From JACJXF01 sp964404825 (GTDB lineage Bacteria > Bacteroidota > Bacteroidia > Bacteroidales > GCA-2748055), in contig CAYOLQ010000003.1 of NCBI GenBank assembly GCA_964404825.1, positions 11,407 through 75,406 of the forward strand: a stretch of 64,000 nt of DNA. Reading direction: 5' to 3'. The notes under the pieces were generated by a model. The model worked only from the letters and a program-made list of their open reading frames with translations, was not told where the DNA came from and searched no databases. The translations under genes were made by a program, and so were the position numbers. This document shows positions 9,355 through 17,937 of the stretch, piece by piece. Each line of letters opens with the position of its first letter. Within the stretch, counting starts at the first letter, position 1.

Positions 9355-9364
9355 NNNNNNNNNN
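9355..9364. other. Assembly gap (10 N), probably hiding ABC permease gene(s)
   Basis: Ten Ns join two contigs. On the minus strand the reading frame of the ATPase runs into the gap, and no permease gene exists on either side although the ATPase, adaptor and TolC are present. Ten Ns is a placeholder, so the missing length may be several kilobases. Confidence 0.85.
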
Positions 9365-10080
9365 TCTCCACCAGCTAATTTTCGATTGAACCAACTGAAT
9401 AAATATGTAAGAAAATTTTCAGTTACAATATGCCCGTCAAAAAGCTGGATAATTCTGTGCGCCTTATCCGCATCACTTGGCGAGTGAGTTACCATTATCA
9501 CTGTTGTTCCCTCCTGATTAAGTTCCGAAAGCAGATTCATAACTTCTTCGCCATTTGCAGAGTCGAGGTTACCTGTTGGCTCATCGGCAAGAATGAGCAA
9601 AGGTTTGGAGACCACTGCACGTGCAATTGCAACGCGTTGCTGCTGACCACCGCTTAATTGCTGAGGAAAGTGCTTTTTTCTGTGGGAGATTTTCATTCTG
9701 TCTAAAACTTCCTCAACACGCTTTCTCCTGTCTGATGCAGAGACCTTCTGATAAAGTAGTGGGAGTTCCACATTTTCGAAAACATTCAGCTCATCGATCA
9801 GATTAAAACTCTGGAATACAAATCCAATATTCGATTTACGCAGATTGGTTCTACCTCTTTCTGAATATCCGGATATTTCCACATTATTGAAATAAAACTG
9901 GCCTCCGGAAGGGTTATCGAGAAGGCCGAGAATATTCAGCAAAGTAGATTTTCCGCATCCTGAGGGTCCCATTATTGCAACGAATTCACCACTGGCTATT
10001 TCCAGGTTTACTTTATTCAGAGCAGTGGTTTCAACCTCATCGGTTTTAAAGATTTTAGTGAGTTCAACTGTTTTAATCAT
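9365..10080 (-). CDS. ABC transporter ATP-binding protein (MacB/LolD type), 3' end in gap
   Basis: About 238 residues are visible from MIKTVELTKIF. All ATPase motifs are intact: Walker A GPSGCGKST, Q-loop FVFQSFNLIDELNV, signature LSGGQQQRVAIARA, Walker B LLILADEPTGNLD and the H-loop MVTHS. The sequence is of the MacB/LolD branch that pairs with FtsX-like permeases and energises export from the periplasm through an adaptor and TolC. The C-terminus runs into the N gap. Residues that could be read beyond the gap are non-coding sequence and should be ignored. The start lies 39 bp after the adaptor gene stop. Confidence 0.92.
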
Positions 10081-10119
10081 GGTGATTGTGTATTAGGTTT
10101 ATTATTCTGGTAATCAGGG

Positions 10120-11379
10120 TTATTTTAAAATCAGTTTATCTACATTTCCAAAGTTATCATAACTGCTTATTATTACTTTCTCGCCCTCCTGCAAACCATC
10201 AAGAACTTCGTAAAACCTTGGGTTCTGTCTGCCAATGGAAATAGTTCTTTTCAGAGCAAATTCCCCTGAAGGGTCTACAACATATACCCATTGACCTCCT
10301 GTGCTCTGATAAAAGCCTCCCTTAGAAAGAAGAACTGCAGTTTGTGATTCGCCCAGCTCTAATTTAATACGGGAAGTCTGCCCGATTTTTATCTGGGGAG
10401 GAACTTCTTCTGAAAAAATCATATCTACAGCAAACCTGCCATTCTGAACTTCAGGATACATCTTTACCAGTTTCGCCTGATAGGTCTTTCCTGAAAAATC
10501 GCATGAAGCAATTAATCCTCTGTCGATTCGTGCGATATAGTGTTCATCAACGTCTACGCGCAGCTTGTATGAATCAAGGATATTCATTGTTCCAACACGA
10601 GTGCCATAATTCACCACCTCTCCTATTTCGGGATTAAGTGTGGCAAGTTCACCATCTACGGGGGCTTTAATATTCAGATTATCAAGTCTTTTGCGGGTAA
10701 GATCCATATTGATGGTCATTCGCTGGACTGATTCTTCGAGGGTACTAACCTGCACACCACGGTAAAGTGAGTCGTTCCTGTGGTTTGCAATGTATAAATC
10801 GAGTAGTTTCACAGAAGTAAAATAATCTTCTTTCGATTGCTGAAAATCCTCAAGAGATATATGGTTTTCCTTAATCAGTTCCTGATTTTTCTCATAGGCG
10901 CGCTTTTCCTTATTAACCTGTTTTGTACGTTCAAGGATCTGAATATTTGAATTCAGCAACTGCTGGTCCATCATAAGCCTTGCTGTTCTGAGTTCACTTA
11001 CAGCTCTTGCCACAGCTGCCTCGTTATTTGAAATTTCAAGAATCAGATTATTATTCGACAGACGGATTATAGCTTCTCCCTTTTTTAGCATACTGCCTTC
11101 TTCCCTGAGTTTTTCTTCAACCCTTCCTCCTTCAACCGCATCAAGAAAAATAGTCTGAATGGGTTCAACAACCCCCTGCACAGCTATATAATCCTGAAAA
11201 ATATCTTTTTTAACATCTTCGATGGTAATTTTTCCGGTATCGACATTAAGCTTAGTGGATTTATCGCCAAAAAAAATATTAAAAATAATAAGTATAAAAG
11301 CCAAAGAGCCAAGCCCAATCCAGATGGTTTTTTTGCTTAAACCCTTTTTCTTTTCAATTTTTTTATCCATTCCGTCCAT
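10120..11379 (-). CDS. HlyD/MacA-type periplasmic adaptor protein
   Basis: 419 residues. A cytoplasmic Lys-rich head is followed by one membrane anchor (about 19-40, IWIGLGSLAFILIIFNIFF). Next come a split lipoyl/barrel-sandwich domain (VQGVVEPIQTIFLDAVEGGRVEEKLREEGSMLKKGE with its partner at IKAPVDGELATLNPEIGEVV), a long coiled-coil hairpin between them (about 110-235) and a C-terminal beta-barrel. It links the inner-membrane ABC pump to TolC. First gene of the operon, preceded by a sigma-54-type promoter. Either ATG (11379 or 11370) could be the start. Confidence 0.92.
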   Translation of the reverse strand: MDGMDKKIEKKKGLSKKTIWIGLGSLAFILIIFNIFFGDKSTKLNVDTGKITIEDVKKDIFQDYIAVQGVVEPIQTIFLDAVEGGRVEEKLREEGSMLKKGEAIIRLSNNNLILEISNNEAAVARAVSELRTARLMMDQQLLNSNIQILERTKQVNKEKRAYEKNQELIKENHISLEDFQQSKEDYFTSVKLLDLYIANHRNDSLYRGVQVSTLEESVQRMTINMDLTRKRLDNLNIKAPVDGELATLNPEIGEVVNYGTRVGTMNILDSYKLRVDVDEHYIARIDRGLIASCDFSGKTYQAKLVKMYPEVQNGRFAVDMIFSEEVPPQIKIGQTSRIKLELGESQTAVLLSKGGFYQSTGGQWVYVVDPSGEFALKRTISIGRQNPRFYEVLDGLQEGEKVIISSYDNFGNVDKLILK

Positions 11380-11405
11380 TTGCGAATAATTTTAACACTA
11401 AAAGT

Positions 11406-11422
11406 AGCACAGATTATGCCAA
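11406..11422 (-). promoter_or_regulatory. Candidate sigma-54 (-24/-12) promoter for efflux operon
   Basis: On the minus strand the sequence reads TTGGCATAATCTGTGCT. The GG and GC dinucleotides have the exact 12-nt spacing of the sigma-54 consensus TGGCAC-N5-TTGC. It ends 26 bp before the adaptor start codon, and the divergent gene encodes a sigma-54 activator. A weaker match (AGGCAC-N5-TTCA) lies a little upstream. Confidence 0.65.
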
Positions 11423-11488
11423 ATCCTATATATTATTGAAATAATGTGCCTTAACCTTAATTTCAGATGCTATTCATGTATAAAATAT

Positions 11489-11527
11489 GTTCGGTTATGT
11501 AACAATTATTGTTCGGATTCGAACAAT
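11489..11527. promoter_or_regulatory. Two palindromic operator candidates (upstream activator sites)
   Basis: A perfect palindrome with 8-bp arms, ATTGTTCG-N4-CGAACAAT, spans 11508-11527. A related imperfect copy TGTTCGGTTATGTAACA spans 11489-11505. Both share TGTTCG and lie about 80-120 bp upstream of the -12 element, the normal position for enhancer sites bound by the Fis-type HTH of NtrC-family activators. Confidence 0.55.
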
Positions 11528-11586
11528 CAAAAAAAAACTTGTAATATTGAGTAATTGTTTTTCCTGAAAAATCAAATATAGTAAAA

Positions 11587-12963
11587 ATGAATTCGAAGAC
11601 TGGCAAAATACTGATTGTTGATGATAATGAAGATATTTTATTTGCCCTCCGGCTCCTGTTAAAACAGAGTGCTGAAAAAGTTGAGACCATCAGTAATCCG
11701 GAAAAAATTCCTGCTCTTTTAGCTCAGGAAGACTGGGATGTAATTCTTCTGGATATGAATTTTACCAAGGATGCTATCAGTGGTCAGGAAGGTTACGAGT
11801 GGCTTCAGAAAATTATTTCGCTGGATCCGAATGCCGTTGTGGTATTTATTACAGCTTACGGAGATGCAGAGAAAGCAGTGAGGGCAATTAAGGAAGGAGC
11901 TACCGACTTTGTTCTCAAACCATGGCAGAATGAAAAGATTCTGGCAACAATAAATTCTGCCCTGAAATTGCGCAGATCCAAAGTTGAGGTTGAAGGATTA
12001 AAACAAAAACAACGTCAGATTTCCGCTGTACTGGACCAGCCTTTTACCGATTTTATTGGTAATTCAGAGGAAATGAACCGGGTTTTTACTACTATCAAAA
12101 AAGTTGCAGCTACGGATGCGAACATACTTATTCTTGGTGAAAACGGTACCGGTAAAGAACTTGTTGCCCGATCCCTTTACAGAAACTCACATCGCAGAGA
12201 TGAAGTTTTTATTAGTGTGGATCTTGGTTCAATTGCTGAAACTTTGTTTGAATCGGAACTTTTCGGTCACGAAAAAGGAGCATTTACCGATGCCCGGCAA
12301 ATGAAACAGGGTCGTTTCGAAATTGCTTCCGGAGGCACATTATTCCTCGATGAAATTGGAAATCTGACCCCGCAGATGCAAACAAAACTTCTTACCATCA
12401 TTGAACGGCGTGAAGTTATAAGGGTTGGGGCAAATAAGCCAATCCCCATTAATGTAAGACTCATATGCGCCACGAATAATGATATTCACAAGGATGTGGA
12501 CGAAGGCCGGTTCCGTCAGGATTTACTTTACAGGGTAAATACCGTGGAGATCCATTTACCTCCTCTTCGTGACAGGACGGGCGATCTGCTCCTGCTTTCG
12601 GATCATTTCATTAAAATATATTCGAAAAAATACAAGAAAAACATTAAAGGTCTGCTTTCTTCATCATTAAAAAAACTTCAGCAATATCATTGGCCGGGGA
12701 ATGTAAGGGAACTGCAGCATTCCATTGAGCGGGCAGTAATCATGTCGGACGGAGATATGCTTTCGCCCGATGATTTTATCCTTAGCAGCAGTTCAAAGAA
12801 ATCCGGAGAACTTGAACTAAATACCTTTAACCTTGACGAAATTGAAAAAACAATTATTCAGAAAGTTCTGAAACAACATCAGGGAAATATATCCCAGGCT
12901 GCACAGGATTTGGGCCTGACACGTACGTCCCTTTATCGTAGAATGGAAAAACATGGTTTATAA
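11587..12963 (+). CDS. Sigma-54-dependent response regulator (NtrC family)
   Basis: 458 residues in three domains: receiver (1-125; Asp12/Asp13 and phospho-acceptor Asp56 in VILLDMNF, Lys111 in VLKPW), AAA+ activator domain (about 155-390; Walker A GENGTGKE 184-191, Walker B TLFLDEIG), and a Fis-type HTH (about 420-458, GNISQAAQDLGLTRTSLYRR). The sigma-54 contact loop reads GAFTDA (231-236) in place of GAFTGA, a variant that keeps the key Phe-Thr. Activated by phosphorylation, it should drive the divergent efflux operon. It overlaps the downstream kinase gene by 11 bp, a strong sign of co-translation with its partner. Confidence 0.93.
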   Translation: MNSKTGKILIVDDNEDILFALRLLLKQSAEKVETISNPEKIPALLAQEDWDVILLDMNFTKDAISGQEGYEWLQKIISLDPNAVVVFITAYGDAEKAVRAIKEGATDFVLKPWQNEKILATINSALKLRRSKVEVEGLKQKQRQISAVLDQPFTDFIGNSEEMNRVFTTIKKVAATDANILILGENGTGKELVARSLYRNSHRRDEVFISVDLGSIAETLFESELFGHEKGAFTDARQMKQGRFEIASGGTLFLDEIGNLTPQMQTKLLTIIERREVIRVGANKPIPINVRLICATNNDIHKDVDEGRFRQDLLYRVNTVEIHLPPLRDRTGDLLLLSDHFIKIYSKKYKKNIKGLLSSSLKKLQQYHWPGNVRELQHSIERAVIMSDGDMLSPDDFILSSSSKKSGELELNTFNLDEIEKTIIQKVLKQHQGNISQAAQDLGLTRTSLYRRMEKHGL

Positions 12964-14311
12964 AAATTTCAGGTTTAATCTAATTATCAGGATAGGGCTT
13001 TTTACCCTTTCTGTTTTCCTGTTCTTCTATTTTTTATACCGGGAGGCCCACATAACTCCTGCATTAATTTTATTACTTATTGTACTTCAGATTTATTCGC
13101 TGTATCGGTATGTAGATAAGACAAACCGCGACCTTGCGAGTTTTCTCGAATCCATTCGCTTTTCAGAGTTTACCCGCTCGTTTCAGATAGAAGGAATGGG
13201 TGCTTCGTTTAATGAGCTCAACAGGGCATTTAACGATGTTATCAGCGACTTTCAGACTGTACGGTCGGAAAAAGAAGAGCATTTTCATTATCTGCAGAGC
13301 ATTGTTCAGAATATCGATGTTAGTATAGTTGCATATCAGCACGACGGTAATATCGAGATGATTAACAAATCGGCTAAAAAGCTTTTTCAACTTGGTTCCG
13401 TTAAGAATATCAGCGCACTGGCACCCCTTAGTGAAAGCCTGGTGCAGACACTTCTGACAATAAAACCCGGTGAAAACAAACTGGTAAAAGTTCAGGATGA
13501 GGACGACCTTCTTCAACTGGCTATTAATGCCACCGAGTTTAAAATTAAGAACAAAGTTATTGTGCTGGCTACTATTAAAAATATTCAGAACGTACTTGAA
13601 GAGCAGGAAACAGAAGCATGGCAGAAGCTAATCCGTGTATTGACACATGAAATAATGAACTCAATAACACCTATTGCCAGTCTTTCATCCACTCTTGAAA
13701 CCATACTCAACGATTTCAATAAAAACAAAAAGGATAATGCTCCCATGGACCATGAAACTGTTGATGAGATTCAGCAGCAGTTGCAGCATGTTGAAACGTT
13801 TTTGAGTCGGNNNNNNNNNNTTCATTTTGTGAATACATACCGGAATCTTACCCGTATCCCTAAGCCCAATTTTAAAATCACCCGGGTTTCTGAATTATTT
13901 AACAATATATCAAGGTTGCTTGAAAAGGATTTTGAGACACAGAAAATCGGACTAAGCATAAGTCTGGAGCCTGTAAGTCTTGAAATTTCCATGGATGAAC
14001 AACTGATAGAACAGGTACTGATAAATCTAATCAAAAATTCAGTTCATGCACTTGAAGGAAGGACCGATGCACGTATTGAATTGCGGGCCTATTTAAACAA
14101 AAGAGGAAGACCTACCATTCAGGTTTACGATAATGGTATCGGGATTCTTAAAGATGTGCTTGACAAGGTTTTCATACCTTTTTTTACCACCAAACCATCA
14201 GGGTCAGGCATTGGATTAAGTCTTTCGAGGCAGATTCTCAAACTACACGGCGGAACAATAACTGCTCAGTCGGAACCGGATGTGGAGACAACTTTTACAA
14301 TGACATTCTGA
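12953..14311 (+). CDS. NtrY-like sensor histidine kinase (10-N gap inside)
   Basis: About 452 residues. Two membrane segments lie within 1-50, followed by a HAMP-like linker, a PAS-like domain (about 110-210) and a DHp helix with His232 in LTHEIMNSITP. The HATPase_c domain shows N-box LINLIKNSVHAL, G1 DNGIGI, F-box FIPFFTTK and G2 GSGIGLSLSRQI. A run of ten Ns (13811-13820) falls in the segment between DHp and ATPase. The frame is consistent on both sides (ETFLSR..HFVNTYRNLTRIPKP), so the gene is probably intact and the true gap short. It should phosphorylate the regulator encoded just upstream. Confidence 0.9.
   Translation: MVYKNFRFNLIIRIGLFTLSVFLFFYFLYREAHITPALILLLIVLQIYSLYRYVDKTNRDLASFLESIRFSEFTRSFQIEGMGASFNELNRAFNDVISDFQTVRSEKEEHFHYLQSIVQNIDVSIVAYQHDGNIEMINKSAKKLFQLGSVKNISALAPLSESLVQTLLTIKPGENKLVKVQDEDDLLQLAINATEFKIKNKVIVLATIKNIQNVLEEQETEAWQKLIRVLTHEIMNSITPIASLSSTLETILNDFNKNKKDNAPMDHETVDEIQQQLQHVETFLSRXXXXHFVNTYRNLTRIPKPNFKITRVSELFNNISRLLEKDFETQKIGLSISLEPVSLEISMDEQLIEQVLINLIKNSVHALEGRTDARIELRAYLNKRGRPTIQVYDNGIGILKDVLDKVFIPFFTTKPSGSGIGLSLSRQILKLHGGTITAQSEPDVETTFTMTF
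13811..13820. other. Assembly gap (10 N) inside kinase gene
   Basis: Ten Ns between SR and HFVNTYR codons. Homologues usually have about five residues here, such as RSxGLxHFV, so the real missing sequence is probably about this size. Confidence 0.8.
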
Positions 14312-14328
14312 TTTTTATCCGCACGGTA

Positions 14329-14793
14329 TTACTCCCCGGCAGACTTTGAGACAATAACACAATTATTGAGTAATACGTCTAATAGCATTCCTGAGCACTC
14401 ACCTCTGACGGTAATCTGATCCCCCGGGATTATACTGACCTTATTACTTGATTTAATATCGCTGAAAGTGCATATTACTCCTGAATAATGATCGTCGGGG
14501 CGAAGGATTATGTTTAAGGTACTATCGATAGAACCGAATTCAACCTGTGCTACGTTCCCTGTTACTTCTAACACTTTTTTACCATATTTCGCATTGGCAG
14601 CGTTCTCATCAGATTCAAATGCCTGGTATAATTCTACTGAACTAAGCGTAAATGCAGGCTTTGCTTTAGTAAGATCAGAATGCTTACGTGTGAATTGAAA
14701 AACTCCAAACAGCACTCCGCTGATGATAAGCAATAATGCTATTACCGCAGAAATACGAAAGGTTTTTGTTTTTGTGAAAGTCGGACAGGCCAT
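14329..14793 (-). CDS. OB-fold tRNA_anti-like membrane protein
   Basis: 154 residues. One N-terminal membrane segment (about 12-32, ISAVIALLLIISGVLFGVFQF) is followed by an OB-fold of the tRNA_anti-like family: ELYQAFESDENAANAKYGKKVLEVTGNV, then ICTFSD and ITVRGECSGMLLDVLLNNCVIV. Members of this family are envelope proteins of unknown role. The start lies only 5 bp after the YceI stop codon, so the two genes are surely co-transcribed. The gene converges with the kinase gene, 17 bp away. Confidence 0.82.
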   Translation of the reverse strand: MACPTFTKTKTFRISAVIALLLIISGVLFGVFQFTRKHSDLTKAKPAFTLSSVELYQAFESDENAANAKYGKKVLEVTGNVAQVEFGSIDSTLNIILRPDDHYSGVICTFSDIKSSNKVSIIPGDQITVRGECSGMLLDVLLNNCVIVSKSAGE

Positions 14794-14798
14794 TTTAA

Positions 14799-15347
14799 TT
14801 AATTTAATTTTGTGTATTTTATATCAACAGTAAGTTCAATTTCTTTTGCAATTTTATCTCTTACAATACCGGGGATTTCAATTTTATAATCCTCAGGCTT
14901 AAGTTTAAAATTTGAATTTGCCACAATACCATCCTTCAGTACTTCGATGGTACCTGAAGTGGATATTGCATTGGTAATTCCGTGCATACTCATTTCCCCT
15001 TCCACCAAAACAGAATAAACTCCGGGTTTTGCAAAATCGACCTGTGAAATATTTACAATTTTACCTTTAAAAGTCGATTTCGGATAAACTTCAGAATTCA
15101 TGTAATTTTCATTGAAGTGCTCTTCCATAAGGGCTTTTTCGAACCTGAAGGATTTTATAAGCACCTGAAAAACAATATCCCCGGTTGCAACATCAATTAT
15201 ACTTGCAACCTGGTTGTTATCGGCCTTAATATCTTCAACCGGAGTACTGGAAAAAAAACCAATATAACCGTTCTTTCCGCTATACTTCTGAGCGTTCAGA
15301 GTAAGACTGAGAAAGAGAACCAGAGTAAATAGTGTTGAGTTTTTCAT
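14799..15347 (-). CDS. YceI family protein, secreted
   Basis: 182 residues with a signal peptide (MKNSTLFTLVLFLSLTLNAQ). The YceI lipocalin-like fold shows IGFFSSTPVEDIKADN near the start, the central FRFEKALMEEHFNENYMNSEVYPKSTFKG and VEGEMSMHGITN. YceI proteins are periplasmic beta-barrels that bind polyprenoid-like lipids. Here it sits in an operon with a haem lipoprotein, DUF5777 and an OB-fold protein, an arrangement seen in other Bacteroidota and possibly tied to respiration or lipid-quinone handling (inference). Confidence 0.92.
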   Translation of the reverse strand: MKNSTLFTLVLFLSLTLNAQKYSGKNGYIGFFSSTPVEDIKADNNQVASIIDVATGDIVFQVLIKSFRFEKALMEEHFNENYMNSEVYPKSTFKGKIVNISQVDFAKPGVYSVLVEGEMSMHGITNAISTSGTIEVLKDGIVANSNFKLKPEDYKIEIPGIVRDKIAKEIELTVDIKYTKLN

Positions 15348-15375
15348 TTTTTTAAAATAAAGTTAATGCTCTAAT

Positions 15376-15424
15376 GCCCCCACCCCTAACCCCTTACCCG
15401 GGTGGTAGGGGTTTGGGGTGGGGC
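15376..15424. repeat. 49-bp GC-rich near-perfect palindrome
   Basis: The left half (GCCCCCACCCCTAACCCCTT..) and right half (..TAGGGGTTTGGGGTGGGGC) are reverse complements apart from a few mismatches, centred on CCCGGG near 15400. It is intergenic between DUF5777 and YceI genes on the same strand. It resembles the short C-rich REP-like repeats scattered through environmental Bacteroidota genomes. It could also act as an intra-operon RNA hairpin. Confidence 0.7.
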
Positions 15425-15472
15425 AAATCAAAACGTCACATGCTTCATTTAACAAGTTGCCAGAAATTAAGT

Positions 15473-16381
15473 TCAGTATGATTCATTCCGGTTTTTTTTA
15501 AGACTAAATACACGGGAGATATTAAAACCAAAATGAATATCTCCTTTTTCCCATTGGCCGGTGGTTTCGGTAATAAAGCCCTTCTCTATCATGGCAAGGG
15601 AATTGGTAAGCATGAGCTGGAAAACATGGCCTCCGGTTTCGAGGTCCACTCCTATTGCCAGCGGATTGTATGTTTGAGTGCCTGTGCTATTCTCCAGAGG
15701 ATTAAATATATGATAATACTCCGTGTTAAAACTAAGCCGTGAAGTTATCTTCATTCTTCCTCCAAGTCCTAATGCATAGGTATCGTTGGGATCCGTCTCC
15801 AGCCCTACAAGGTTTCTATGCACAAGTGTCGGGCTTATCTGCGCTGAAAAACGGGGGCCAAATTTTCTCCCGACCAAAAGCTGATGAGAATATGATAATC
15901 GGGATCGGAAATAATTCTCCCTCTCCGGATCGGTCCATTTGAGCGAATTAAGCGCAAGAGAGCTGAACCATGAAACAGAAACCGGCATGGTTACTTTACC
16001 TGTGGATTGTCTGAACAGGCTGATTTTTGTAAAACCATCAAAGGTTTTTTCGTAGGTACCTCTCCCCAGACCAATCATAATCCAGTCATACAATCCATAT
16101 TCAAGGCTAAAATGTATATGAGCCTGATCGAGTCCCCATAGTTCATAAGCACCACCGTTAAGTCGTCCAAAACGATGTGAAATTCTGAAATCCATTTGCT
16201 GTTTCCGCATTCGTTCAATGGATTGTCCGTTTACAATATGGGTGGATTTAAATGTTGCCGAGGTGTAATTTGTCTCCGGTTCAACAGATGCATCGAGCAT
16301 GTCCAAAAGATCATCCTGTGCAAATACAGTAGTGCTCATGGCAAAAAGCAGCAGTGTTAGAAAAAGTTTCAAATGTTTCAT
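15473..16381 (-). CDS. DUF5777 family outer-membrane beta-barrel protein
   Basis: 302 residues with a signal peptide (to about residue 21, STTVFAQ). Then DDLLDMLD, the family motif ATFKSTHIVNGQSIERM and a barrel with motifs FRISHRFGRLNGG, FGLDQAHIHFSLEYGLYDW-like strands and a C-terminal FGFNISRVF. This matches DUF5777. The function is unknown; in this phylum members are often adjacent to c-type cytochrome and YceI genes, as here (56 bp downstream of the haem lipoprotein). An outer-membrane location is inferred. Confidence 0.85.
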   Translation of the reverse strand: MKHLKLFLTLLLFAMSTTVFAQDDLLDMLDASVEPETNYTSATFKSTHIVNGQSIERMRKQQMDFRISHRFGRLNGGAYELWGLDQAHIHFSLEYGLYDWIMIGLGRGTYEKTFDGFTKISLFRQSTGKVTMPVSVSWFSSLALNSLKWTDPERENYFRSRLSYSHQLLVGRKFGPRFSAQISPTLVHRNLVGLETDPNDTYALGLGGRMKITSRLSFNTEYYHIFNPLENSTGTQTYNPLAIGVDLETGGHVFQLMLTNSLAMIEKGFITETTGQWEKGDIHFGFNISRVFSLKKNRNESY

Positions 16382-16437
16382 TTTTTGACGATTGGAAACT
16401 AAAATAAGTTTGAATTTATTACTCGGTACATCTCGAA

Positions 16438-16821
16438 CTAATTATCCGGTGAGCCTGATTCAATCCAGATTTCAAATTGACGGATGTTGCAATCACTCAG
16501 CTTCGGAGCATCCTTTGGCATTGGCTGTGCGAAGCTTTCATGTTTCATGGCTGCCAGCATTGCATCCTGCATGCTTTGGACATTTGAATAACCCTCAAGG
16601 TCAAGACCACTTCCCTTTTCAAGGGCAACAGAGCTTCCGTGACAGGTAAGACAGTTATTTGAAATAATAGGATTTATAATTCCGGAAAAAGTGACATTAA
16701 GTGTATCACAGTTAACCCGACCAGGGTATAATTCTTCTTCCGATTCATAATAACAGGAAAAGCAACATGCCGTAAGGGTAGTTAAAACGATAGCCCTTAG
16801 AAATAAACCGGAATAATTCAT
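16438..16821 (-). CDS. Cytochrome-c-like haem-binding lipoprotein
   Basis: Start chosen at 16821, where MNYSGLFLRAIVLTTLTACCFSC gives a lipoprotein-type signal; the longer in-frame start at 16926 adds 35 unlikely residues. The mature part has one CxxCH haem site (ISNNCLTCHG), a distal LDLEGYSNVQ segment and a Met-rich end (HESFAQPMPKDAPKLSDCNIRQFEIWIESG) that can supply the axial Met. The family resembles the small planctomycete-type cytochrome domains. First gene of the operon with DUF5777, YceI and the OB protein. Electron-transfer partner unknown. Confidence 0.85.
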   Translation of the reverse strand: MNYSGLFLRAIVLTTLTACCFSCYYESEEELYPGRVNCDTLNVTFSGIINPIISNNCLTCHGSSVALEKGSGLDLEGYSNVQSMQDAMLAAMKHESFAQPMPKDAPKLSDCNIRQFEIWIESGSPDN

Positions 16822-17037
16822 AGACAGATGTAATTGTGAATAAGAAAATACTATTTCCCATAACAGCAGAAATAGTACTTTGTTGAATCGTAAAATGAAA
16901 TTTTCACAAAGGGTTACCAATATCATTATGAAAATTGAAGATTTCTCTGATAAACAACATTTTTCTGCTCTTGAATCGTGTTTCTGAAAAGTCTATCTTG
17001 TGTCTGAAATCCTAATAATTAACCTAAAACCAAAACA

Positions 17038-17544
17038 ATGAGAATTCTGTTAACCGGAACTCTTGTATTTCTGCTGTGGGCATTTGCTGCTTCGTGGTTT
17101 TATGTATGCAAAATTAAGCCATATTGCGAATCGCCATCAGTACCTGCAATTGCTGCCGACACATTGACCCCCGAACCTTCTCCGCCTGTTATAGCGGAGG
17201 CTCCCAGACCAGGAACTCTTATCCTCTATTTCGATTACAACAAAGCAGATGTAAATCCTTCTGCAGAAGACGACAAACATGCCATGCTTTTTTCAGACTG
17301 GATCGGCAAACATCCTGAAGCAAACCTCAGTATCACTGGTCATGCCGACAGCAAGGGGCCGGATACTTACAATCTGAAACTTGGTACCAAAAGAGCTGAA
17401 AGTGCACTTACCTATATTGCAGGAAAGGGCACTCCCTCAAAAAAAATAAGTACCGGGTCCAAAGGAGAAAAGGAACCGGCTTCGGATAATACAACTGAAG
17501 AAGGTCGCGCTAAAAACCGGAGAGTCGAAATAACATTAAAATAG
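17038..17544 (+). CDS. OmpA-family peptidoglycan-binding protein
   Basis: 168 residues with an N-terminal membrane anchor (about 4-22), a Pro-rich linker (PEPSPPVIAEAPRPG) and an OmpA C-terminal domain: LYFDYNKADVNP, LSITGHADSKGPDTYNLKLGTKRAESALTYI, EEGRAKNRRVEITLK. The domain binds diaminopimelate in peptidoglycan. With a single anchor it probably tethers the inner membrane to the wall. It is followed 6 bp later by a small coiled-coil membrane protein, so the two are likely an operon. Confidence 0.9.
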   Translation: MRILLTGTLVFLLWAFAASWFYVCKIKPYCESPSVPAIAADTLTPEPSPPVIAEAPRPGTLILYFDYNKADVNPSAEDDKHAMLFSDWIGKHPEANLSITGHADSKGPDTYNLKLGTKRAESALTYIAGKGTPSKKISTGSKGEKEPASDNTTEEGRAKNRRVEITLK

Positions 17545-17550
17545 AATACC

Positions 17551-17829
17551 ATGAATACAATCATCATACTTGCACAACAAACGCGCACAGTCGCCATTCT
17601 CGAGATTCTTCTGCTCCTTATAGTTGCAGGATTTATCGGGTATCTCACTGCATATTTCTATTACAAATCGGTTTATACCAAAAAAATCAACATTCTTGAA
17701 GGTGAAAAGAACGAACTAAAAAAACATATCGAAACCTTATTTTCTGAAAAAGCCAAACTGGAACAATCTTTAAAAGAAAAAGAAGCTGAGATCGAAACAC
17801 TGAAAAAGCCAAAAAAGAAAACCGAATAA
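17551..17829 (+). CDS. Small membrane protein with C-terminal coiled coil
   Basis: 92 residues. One membrane helix (about 14-40, VAILEILLLLIVAGFIGYLTAYFYY) is followed by a charged coiled coil (about 48-92, EKNELKKHIETLFSEKAKLE) ending in a Lys-rich tail. No family is recognised. The 6-bp spacing from the OmpA-like gene suggests the two act together in the envelope. Read through with intact codons and no better overlapping ORF. Confidence 0.7.
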   Translation: MNTIIILAQQTRTVAILEILLLLIVAGFIGYLTAYFYYKSVYTKKINILEGEKNELKKHIETLFSEKAKLEQSLKEKEAEIETLKKPKKKTE

Positions 17830-17937
17830 TTTTTTTATCGGCACTTGCTTTTTCCCTTTAAGTTTGCATACTTTATTCTCTTTAAGCACTATAATAAGAT
17901 ATACTGCTGGAGATTCTTTTTACCTTATAACCAATCA

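Noticed and set aside
13811..13820. Kinase gene as a frameshifted pseudogene
   Set aside because: Both sides of the N run are in one frame and match the expected spacing of the family, so a short assembly gap is the simpler explanation.
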